Source: JBMTVN01 sp046047235 (GTDB lineage Bacteria > Verrucomicrobiota > Verrucomicrobiia > Limisphaerales > JAHDYP01). Taken from it: a DNA stretch of 64,000 nt. Both the position numbers and the translations under genes were made by a program. Numbering within the stretch: position 1 is the first letter of the stretch; the number at the start of each line of letters is the position of its first letter. The notes beneath the pieces were generated by a model. It searched no databases. It worked only from the letters and a program-made list of their open reading frames with translations, and was not told the DNA's origin. Below are positions 35,316 through 41,502 of this stretch, piece by piece. The stretch spans positions 1 through 64,000 of the forward strand of contig JBJOII010000044.1 in the NCBI GenBank assembly GCA_046047235.1. Direction: 5' to 3'.

Positions 35316-35956
35316 CGCGCACCCCCTTCCGGTTGCGCCGCACGGCGAGCCTCAGCCCGCTTCAACACCTCGTCGTGCGGCGTAGGCTCATACTCAAAAT
35401 CGTCTGGATCGACGTAATCCTTGCGCATCGGATAATCCACAAAATCGTCCCACATCAACAACCGGCGCAAATCCGGATGCCCCTCAAACTGAATACCGTA
35501 AAGGTCATAAATCTCCCGCTCCTGCAGTTCGCAGCTGCGCCAAACCGAAGTCAGGGAAGGCAACTGCACCTTCTCAGCGCGATCCTCCGTCCGCGCACGC
35601 AAAATCACAGGCCCGTGCCTCAGTGCGACCGAGTAAAGGTGATACACCGCCTCAAGGTATCCCGGATGCTGGATCTCGATCGTGTCCTGAAACACCTTCT
35701 CCTCCCCGTCCACCACCCGCGTCACCTCCACCTTCTGCTTCTCCACCCGCGGCAACCAGTCCGTCCCCGTCACGTTGGATGCCATGTCAAACTTCCACCC
35801 CTCACCATCACGAAGCGCCAGCGCCACGTCCCGCAAATGTTGCCGGCTCACCCGAAGCGACGGCTGGTCCGCCACCGCCTCATTGGCAATAATCTCCAAC
35901 ACGGCATCCGGAAACAACTCCTTCAACCGCTCCACAATGGGTTCAAGCACCTTCAT
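35312..35956 (-). CDS. nuoC: NADH-quinone oxidoreductase subunit C
   Basis: The 30-kDa-type subunit of the peripheral arm. It is 214 residues, with the HLYSVALRHGPVILRAR region and the family motif SVWRSCELQEREIYDLYGIQFEGHPDLRRL followed by LMWDDFVDYPMRKDY. The start is the ATG at 35956 rather than the TTG one codon earlier. nuoC and nuoD are separate genes, not the fused nuoCD of E. coli. The insertion at residues about 70-95 (VTGTDWLPRVEKQKVEVTRV) is within normal variation. Confidence 0.95.
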   Translation of the reverse strand: MKVLEPIVERLKELFPDAVLEIIANEAVADQPSLRVSRQHLRDVALALRDGEGWKFDMASNVTGTDWLPRVEKQKVEVTRVVDGEEKVFQDTIEIQHPGYLEAVYHLYSVALRHGPVILRARTEDRAEKVQLPSLTSVWRSCELQEREIYDLYGIQFEGHPDLRRLLMWDDFVDYPMRKDYVDPDDFEYEPTPHDEVLKRAEARRAAQPEGGAR

Positions 35957-35977
35957 CAAAACTCCAAACTCACTGCC

Positions 35978-36592
35978 TTAACGCACCACCTTCGGCGGAT
36001 CCCAAACCCCCTCGTTCGACGCCGGCACCAAATCATGCGCCCCCGGAACAGGGACCGGAAACTCGCTCTTACCATCCTGCCGCAAATGCCTCGGCCGCCC
36101 CTCCCCCGTCAAAGCCTGATGGTCAATCTTCTGCTGCAATAACATGAATGCGTGAATCAACGCCTCCGGACGCGGCGGACACCCCGGAATGTGAATGTCC
36201 ACGGGTATATACCGGTCAATCCCCTTCAACACGTTGTAGCCCTGCTTGAACGGACCGCCCGAAATCGCACAAGCCCCCATCGCAATCACATACTTCGGCT
36301 CCGGCATCTGGTTATACAATCGCACCACCTGCGGAGCCATCTTCTTGGTCACCGTACCCGCCACAATCATCAGGTCCGCCTGACGCGGCGATGGCCGGAA
36401 TACCTCCGCCCCAAACCGGGCCAAATCGTGGCGCGCCATCGTCGTCGCAATCATCTCAATCGCACAACAGGCCAAACCAAACTGCATCGGCCAAATCGAG
36501 TTGCGTCGACCCCAATTGTAGAGCTCCTGCAGGGACGTCGTGAAGATGCCCTGCTTGCTCATCTCACTGCGCAAGCCTTCGTCAATCGCCAT
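35978..36592 (-). CDS. nuoB: NADH-quinone oxidoreductase subunit B
   Basis: NuoB holds cluster N2, the last iron-sulfur centre before quinone. The four cysteines are visible: the tandem pair in FGLACCAIEMIATTM, one in AMGACAISGGPF and one in IPGCPPRPEALIHAFM. The 204-residue length includes a C-terminal extension of about 40 residues after the family core (GRPRHLRQDGKSEF onward) of no recognised domain. It lies 21 bp before nuoC and 33 bp after nuoA. The product is peripheral on the cytoplasmic face. Confidence 0.96.
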   Translation of the reverse strand: MAIDEGLRSEMSKQGIFTTSLQELYNWGRRNSIWPMQFGLACCAIEMIATTMARHDLARFGAEVFRPSPRQADLMIVAGTVTKKMAPQVVRLYNQMPEPKYVIAMGACAISGGPFKQGYNVLKGIDRYIPVDIHIPGCPPRPEALIHAFMLLQQKIDHQALTGEGRPRHLRQDGKSEFPVPVPGAHDLVPASNEGVWDPPKVVR

Positions 36593-36625
36593 GTTCTATC
36601 CGGATATCACCCTGAAAACGGGTCG

Positions 36626-37006
36626 TTAACGCCACTGCAGAACACCCTTCTGCCATGCCCACACCAGGCCCTCCACCAAAAGAAATACAAATATAAACAG
36701 CGCCACCATCGCTCCCCAACCCAAACCACTCACCGCCACCGCAGCCGGCAAAAGAAACACCGACTCCACGTCAAAAATCAAAAACACGATCGCATAAAGC
36801 AGATACTCCGAACGAAAACGGATCCATGCCTCGCCCTTCGATTCCAACCCGCACTCATAGGTGGCATTCTTGATCGGCCCACTCTTCTGCGGCGAAAACC
36901 AAATCGCCCAAAGCCGGGCCAGCACCAACGGCCCAACACCAAAGGCCACGGCAGCGCCAAGAAGCACCACCAGAATCATCCACGGTTGCGGTTCACTCGC
37001 AGGCAT
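36626..37006 (-). CDS. nuoA: NADH-quinone oxidoreductase subunit A
   Basis: A small membrane subunit of complex I with three predicted helices (about residues 9-30, 68-88, 96-118). Family signatures are the YECGLESKGEAWIRFRSEYLLYA loop, here TYECGLES with the conserved Cys, and FLIFDVESVFLLPAAVA, which follows the canonical FDVE motif. I use the ATG at 37006 (MPASEPQPW) rather than the TTG at 37021. It is probably the first nuo gene; the small gene at 37039-37317 ends 32 bp upstream and may share the transcript. Confidence 0.93.
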   Translation of the reverse strand: MPASEPQPWMILVVLLGAAVAFGVGPLVLARLWAIWFSPQKSGPIKNATYECGLESKGEAWIRFRSEYLLYAIVFLIFDVESVFLLPAAVAVSGLGWGAMVALFIFVFLLVEGLVWAWQKGVLQWR

Positions 37007-37038
37007 ACTCTTCAACTCCAAACATTCGCACCATGAAA

Positions 37039-37317
37039 TCAGTTCTGACCACCGTTGCCCGGCCGACGCAATCCAACCGAATGCGCAATGTCATCAAACT
37101 CATCGCGACTCACGCTCTCCAATGTCTTGCCCCGGGCGTTCAGCTTCTCGTTGATCTTGATGGCCTTCTCGGTCATCTCCTCATGGGTCTCCTTGCTGCC
37201 ACCCACAAGCGCGAAATTGGGCCCTTGGGTCACCCGCTTGTGACCATCCGAGTCCAACCCCACTCCCACGAGCATGGCCCGACCATCAGCTTTCTTGGAA
37301 CCGCCTGACTGCGACAT
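37039..37317 (-). CDS. Small conserved hypothetical protein
   Basis: A 92-residue soluble protein with no recognised domain. It begins MSQSGGSKKADGRAMLVGVG, continues GHKRVTQGPNFALVGGSKETHEEM, and ends with a helical KAIKINEKLNARGKTLESVSRDEF segment. I have an impression of similar short verrucomicrobial and planctomycete proteins but cannot name a family. The start is ATG 37317; a longer frame to 37428 adds residues lacking this character. It sits between the aminopeptidase-like lipoprotein gene and nuoA on the same strand, with short gaps. Function is unknown. Confidence 0.62.
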   Translation of the reverse strand: MSQSGGSKKADGRAMLVGVGLDSDGHKRVTQGPNFALVGGSKETHEEMTEKAIKINEKLNARGKTLESVSRDEFDDIAHSVGLRRPGNGGQN

Positions 37318-37424
37318 CGCGGACAACCTAACTTGCACCGGATCAAGTTCAAGTGAGAACTGGGTCGACCTCCCGCACCAAACATCCAGCTCCTGCCGGC
37401 ATCGCGCCACCATGCCCAAGCACC

Positions 37425-38537
37425 TCACGGAGTTGCGCTTATGCTGCGGGATACTTGAACCACACCCCCTTCTCCGGCGCGCAGCCCGGCAACCCGCCTG
37501 ACAAACCAGTCCAAGTGCAACCTGCGCTCCGCCCGACTCGCCTCACCCAATCGATCCATCACACCGTAAAACCCCTCCAGACCACCTGCCCCCTCCAAAA
37601 CACACTCCATCGCCGGAACCCATCGCGCATACGCATCCAGCGCATTCAGCTTCGCATTGTTCAGCCCACCCGCCATCCACCCCGCATACCCGCGATACCC
37701 CGACCAACCCGCCACAAGTTTTCGATAACGTTCACGCAACTCCCCAAACAACGCCTCCTTGCGCACCCGCCTCTCCCCATCCGTTATCGCAACCACACCA
37801 GAGTAAAGCTCCTCCAGCTCCGCCCGAGTCCGATAAATCAACTCCACCACGGCATCGTCCCGGCGCCGGGCTTCCAAATACTCCACCAACTCCCCCTCCC
37901 TCCCCTGATCCTCCAACCACAACCGAACTGCCTCCCGCGCAACAACTGTCGCAAACGCCTCGTTCACATCCGTGTCCCCACGCAAAAACAAACGCTGGTG
38001 CGCCAGCTCATGGAAAATCAAATCCGCCAACTCCAGCTCCGGCAGGCCAATAAACGTGCTCAACACCGGATCACGAAACCACCCCAACGTGCTGTAGGCA
38101 TCCACACCACCCACATAAACATCCCATCCGTCCTCCTGCAGAAACCCCGCATAGTCCATCGCCATCGACTCCCGAAAATACCCCCGGTAATCCAACCTCC
38201 CCACCACCGGATACTTCCAGGACTTCGCTTTCAAAGAAAACTCAGGCGCCGCAAAAACGTTCCATACCACATACGGACGATCCAGCTCCACATAGTGCCG
38301 ATACTGCCGCGCCCCCGGCAGTCCCAGACGTTCCTCCGCAAAATCACACAACCTCTCCACCAACTCCAACTGCCCCACCAACTCAGCGTCCCCACTGCGC
38401 TTCTGCTTCACCTCTCTCAAGGACTCCCTCTTCGCCCATAACTCCAATTGCCCACCTACTGCCTGGCGATAAAACGTCGCCGTCCGGCAGCCAGAAAACA
38501 GCACCAGCACAATTAAACTGAGCAGGAACCTTGTCAC
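37425..38537 (-). CDS. Putative aminopeptidase lipoprotein (PF10023-like)
   Basis: A roughly 370-residue exported lipoprotein: the N-terminus TRFLLSLIVLVLFSGC has a lipobox ending at Cys. The zinc-peptidase motif FHELAHQRLFLRGDTDVNEAFATVVA (HExxH with a downstream Glu) and preceding VGGVDAYSTLGWFRDPVLSTF match the putative aminopeptidase family PF10023, as I recall it. The GTG at 38537 is chosen because the longer frame to 38606 reads through the 9-bp GATC repeat (giving IRRIGPIGPIL) before the signal peptide. The protein probably works in the periplasm or at the outer membrane. Substrates are unknown. Confidence 0.82.
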   Translation of the reverse strand: MTRFLLSLIVLVLFSGCRTATFYRQAVGGQLELWAKRESLREVKQKRSGDAELVGQLELVERLCDFAEERLGLPGARQYRHYVELDRPYVVWNVFAAPEFSLKAKSWKYPVVGRLDYRGYFRESMAMDYAGFLQEDGWDVYVGGVDAYSTLGWFRDPVLSTFIGLPELELADLIFHELAHQRLFLRGDTDVNEAFATVVAREAVRLWLEDQGREGELVEYLEARRRDDAVVELIYRTRAELEELYSGVVAITDGERRVRKEALFGELRERYRKLVAGWSGYRGYAGWMAGGLNNAKLNALDAYARWVPAMECVLEGAGGLEGFYGVMDRLGEASRAERRLHLDWFVRRVAGLRAGEGGVVQVSRSISATP

Positions 38538-38571
38538 AAAAATAACCCCACCGTTGCTCGCACATGCCCGA

Positions 38572-38604
38572 AGGATCGGTCCGATCGGTCCGATCCGTCT
38601 GATC
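38572..38604. repeat. 9-bp GATC-type tandem repeat, site 4
   Basis: ATCGGTCCG/ATCGGTCCG/ATCCGTCTG/ATC immediately upstream of the lipoprotein aminopeptidase gene. It is followed at 38632-38665 by GATATCCCAT and CGCGCAAGGCACCT, elements resembling parts of the mosaics at 28246 and 1440. The tail of the 38538-38784 gap is A/T-rich just before the DUF1080 start. Confidence 0.82.
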
Positions 38605-38784
38605 ATTCAAATCAAACCCACACCGCCAACCTGATATCCCATCCCCCCTCCCCCGCGCAAGGCACCTATCGCCAACCCCCAACCCTCAACTCCTGCATGA
38701 AGACCCCGGCTTTCATTGCATTAGCCCCCCCACTGCATTAGCATCACCCACTCCTTAACAAATAAAACACAGCATATTACTACT

Positions 38785-39474
38785 ATGAAACTATTGGCTC
38801 ATTCCTGCCTTCTGACCGCCTTAACGCTGGTCGCCACCCAAGCCGCCACCCCGGACCCCGCCCAAGGCCACCCCGACTCCACCGGCTGGGCGGCCCTCAT
38901 CAAAACCGACCTCTCCAACGCAGTCTATCCCGCCGGCATCTGGACCGTGGAAGACGGCGTCTTCACCGCGAGCGAAGACCAGGCCATCTGGTCCATGAAG
39001 GACTACGAAAACTTCGTGCTCGATCTGGAATTCAAAACGGCCCCCGGTTCCAACAGCGGTGTCATCGTGTACGCCAGCGATACCGACAACTGGATCCCCA
39101 ACTCGGTGGAACTCCAAATTGCCGACGACCACGCCGACCAATGGGCCAACTCCCCCCGCACCTGGCAATGCGCCGCCGCCTTCGGTCACCAGGCCGCCTA
39201 TAAGTCTGCCGTGAAAAAGCCCGGTGAATGGAACCGCATGACGGTCTGGTGCCAGGGCCCCATCATCACAATCGTCCTCAACGGAGAAAAGGTGAACAGC
39301 ATCGACATGCGCCGCTTCACCTCCGCCAAGGTCAATCCCGACGGATCCGAAGTCCCCTCCTGGCTGAGCAAACCCATGTCCAGCCTCCCCGCTAAAGGCA
39401 AGATCGGGTTCCAAGGCAAACACGCCGGCGCACCAATCTACTTCAAGAACATCCGCATCCTGGAAATGCACTAG
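38785..39474 (+). CDS. Secreted DUF1080 (3-keto-disaccharide hydrolase-type) protein
   Basis: A 229-residue exported protein with a signal peptide (MKLLAHSCLLTALTLVATQA) and a single DUF1080 domain (PF06439), a concanavalin-like jelly-roll fold abundant in PVC bacteria and Bacteroidetes. Typical segments are GIWTVEDGVFTASEDQAIWS, YENFVLDLEFKTAPGSNSGV, NSVELQIADDH and the final GKIGFQGKHAGAPIYFKNIRI. Members have been linked to hydrolysis of 3-keto-glycosides or to carbohydrate binding; which applies here is open. It is followed after a hairpin by the GH97 gene on the same strand. Upstream AT-rich DNA (38751-38784) contrasts with the GC-rich surroundings and may hold the promoter. Confidence 0.9.
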   Translation: MKLLAHSCLLTALTLVATQAATPDPAQGHPDSTGWAALIKTDLSNAVYPAGIWTVEDGVFTASEDQAIWSMKDYENFVLDLEFKTAPGSNSGVIVYASDTDNWIPNSVELQIADDHADQWANSPRTWQCAAAFGHQAAYKSAVKKPGEWNRMTVWCQGPIITIVLNGEKVNSIDMRRFTSAKVNPDGSEVPSWLSKPMSSLPAKGKIGFQGKHAGAPIYFKNIRILEMH

Positions 39475-39488
39475 ACCATCCGACCACC

Positions 39489-39520
39489 GCGCCTGCTCCC
39501 GCTTCACCGGGAGCAGGCGC
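39489..39520 (+). terminator. Strong hairpin between DUF1080 and GH97 genes
   Basis: GCGCCTGCTCCCG (39489-39501) and CGGGAGCAGGCGC (39508-39520) form a perfect 13-bp stem with a 6-base loop, 15 bp after the DUF1080 stop. A pyrimidine-rich but not T-rich stretch follows. It may attenuate or stabilise rather than fully terminate. Confidence 0.7.
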
Positions 39521-39558
39521 CTCCCCCCTCTCTGAACTCCCCACCCCCTCCTGCCATC

Positions 39559-41499
39559 ATGCGCGCTCACTGCCCCCCCATTTCCCGCCCCTTGCTTTTC
39601 CTCCTTTGCTGCATCACGACAGGAGTCTCAGCCCAGCAACAACTGCAACTGTCCAGCCCGGACGGCACCCTCTCCGCCACGCTCACCTCCGGCCAGAACG
39701 GCCTGCAATGGTCCCTGCACAGAAACGACCGCACCCTCATCGAACCCTCGCCCCTCGGCATCACCATCGATGGCACAGACTACGGCTCCCAAGACATCTG
39801 GGGGACACCCTCTCTGAATACCATCCGCGAATCCTACTTATGGCGGGGAGTAAAAAGCACCGCCACCAACCACTGCCACGGCTACTCCATCCCGGTAACC
39901 CACGGCACCTCCGCCAGAAACTGGACGCTCGAAGCCAAGGTCTTCAACGACGGCTTCGCCTACCGCTATCGGATCCCCGGTAAAGCCAGCCGTATCGTCC
40001 GCTCAGAACGCTCCAGTTGGACCTTCCCCGAAAAAACCACACTCTGGTTCCAAACGGACACCCGCAACTACGAAGGTGAATACCACTCAGCCTCTCCTCA
40101 CGAAATCCCCCTCACAACCGGAGGAGACAGCCCGGCGACCACTCACCTCGGAGCACCCGCGACCGCCCAGCTCCCCGATGGCTCGCTCCTCCTCATCACG
40201 GAAGCCAACCTCCGCAACTACAGCGGCATCAGCCTCAAACCAACCGGCACATCCCGGATCAAAGTGGCCTTCGAAGATGACCCCTCCGGTTTCCAATATG
40301 ATGGTGAAATCCTGACACCCTGGCGCGTCACTGTCGCAGCGGATGACTTGAATGCGTTGGTCAATACGGATGTGATCCGCAACCTCGCAGACCCGCCCAA
40401 CCCAAACCTATTTCCAGATGGGGCCCATACAACCTGGATCAAACCCGGACGCGCCCTGATCACCTGGTGCGTCTTCGGAAACGACGGCGCCCAGTGGCAT
40501 CTGCAAAAGTGGTTCGTAGACCAATGCGCAGCCCTGCACTGCGAATACCTGTTGGTCGACGGCGGCTGGCGCACGGAACAATGGGGCTACCTCTCCGGCG
40601 GAGCTGACCTCTGGGCACGCCTCAAGGAAATCTGTGCCTACGCCTCCCAACGGAACGTGAAAATCATCGTCTGGACCGCGTTTCCCGAAGGACGCAATGA
40701 CGGTCCCGGACTCACCGACCCCGTCGCGCGCCGCGATTTCTTCGGCCACTGCCGCAAAGCCGGCGTCAAAGGCATTAAGGTGGATTTCTTCGACTCCGAA
40801 AGCCGCGAAACCCTCGCCGCCTATGAAGACCTGGCCCGTCTGGCCGCGGAGAACCAAATGCTCATCAACTTCCACGGCGCCAACAAACCCACCGGAGAAT
40901 CCCGCACCTGGCCAAACGAAGTCTCCCGCGAGGGCATCCGCGAACAGGAATACCTGCTCTGGCAGGATCTCCCTCTCGAACATTACACCGCACTCCCCTT
41001 CACCCGTATGATCGTCGGCGACTCTGATTTCCTCCCCACCTACGTGCGCCCCGAATACCTCAAGAACACCACCGCCACATTCCAAATGGCCACCGCAGTC
41101 ATCGCCACGTCCTCGTTCCTCTGCTGGCCCGATCATCCCGATTACTACCTCGCCAGCCCTTTTCTCGGACTCATCCAGGCCATGCCTCTCGTCTGGGACG
41201 AAACCCACGTCCTGCCCGGCTCCCAAATCGGCAACCGCGTCGGGTTCGCTCGACGTAGCGGTGACACATGGTTGGTCGGCATCCTCAATGGCACACAAAC
41301 CGCACAGGACTGGACGGTGAATCTCAACTTCCTCGGCGACGGCGAATTCTTCGGCACTCTCTACTCAGATGCCGCCCCGCATCCACAAGGCGTCCACGTG
41401 GAAACCTCAACCACCCTCACCAAGGATGACCACCTGCAGGCCACGCTCGCCCCGGGGGGCGGCTACACCGCATGGATCAAACCCCTGCAGAAACCCTGA
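39559..41499 (+). CDS. Glycoside hydrolase family 97 enzyme
   Basis: A 646-residue exported alpha-glycosidase of family GH97 (SusB-like). A signal peptide ends near VSAQQ. Residues about 25-290 are the N-terminal beta-sandwich (LSSPDGTLSATLTSGQNGLQWSL, LWFQTDTRNYEGEY). Residues about 290-560 form the (beta/alpha)8 barrel with YLLVDGGWR, KIIVWTAF, GIKVDFFDSESRE and NFHGANKPTGESRTWPNEVSREG. A C-terminal beta domain completes it. Asp409 in KVDFFD sits where the retaining subgroup has its nucleophile, which would favour a retaining alpha-galactosidase-type mechanism; this is inference. The stop is 3 bp from the convergent ApbE-fusion stop. It likely works with the DUF1080 protein on plant or algal oligosaccharides. 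Confidence 0.92.
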   Translation: MRAHCPPISRPLLFLLCCITTGVSAQQQLQLSSPDGTLSATLTSGQNGLQWSLHRNDRTLIEPSPLGITIDGTDYGSQDIWGTPSLNTIRESYLWRGVKSTATNHCHGYSIPVTHGTSARNWTLEAKVFNDGFAYRYRIPGKASRIVRSERSSWTFPEKTTLWFQTDTRNYEGEYHSASPHEIPLTTGGDSPATTHLGAPATAQLPDGSLLLITEANLRNYSGISLKPTGTSRIKVAFEDDPSGFQYDGEILTPWRVTVAADDLNALVNTDVIRNLADPPNPNLFPDGAHTTWIKPGRALITWCVFGNDGAQWHLQKWFVDQCAALHCEYLLVDGGWRTEQWGYLSGGADLWARLKEICAYASQRNVKIIVWTAFPEGRNDGPGLTDPVARRDFFGHCRKAGVKGIKVDFFDSESRETLAAYEDLARLAAENQMLINFHGANKPTGESRTWPNEVSREGIREQEYLLWQDLPLEHYTALPFTRMIVGDSDFLPTYVRPEYLKNTTATFQMATAVIATSSFLCWPDHPDYYLASPFLGLIQAMPLVWDETHVLPGSQIGNRVGFARRSGDTWLVGILNGTQTAQDWTVNLNFLGDGEFFGTLYSDAAPHPQGVHVETSTTLTKDDHLQATLAPGGGYTAWIKPLQKP

Positions 41500-41502
41500 T
41501 GC

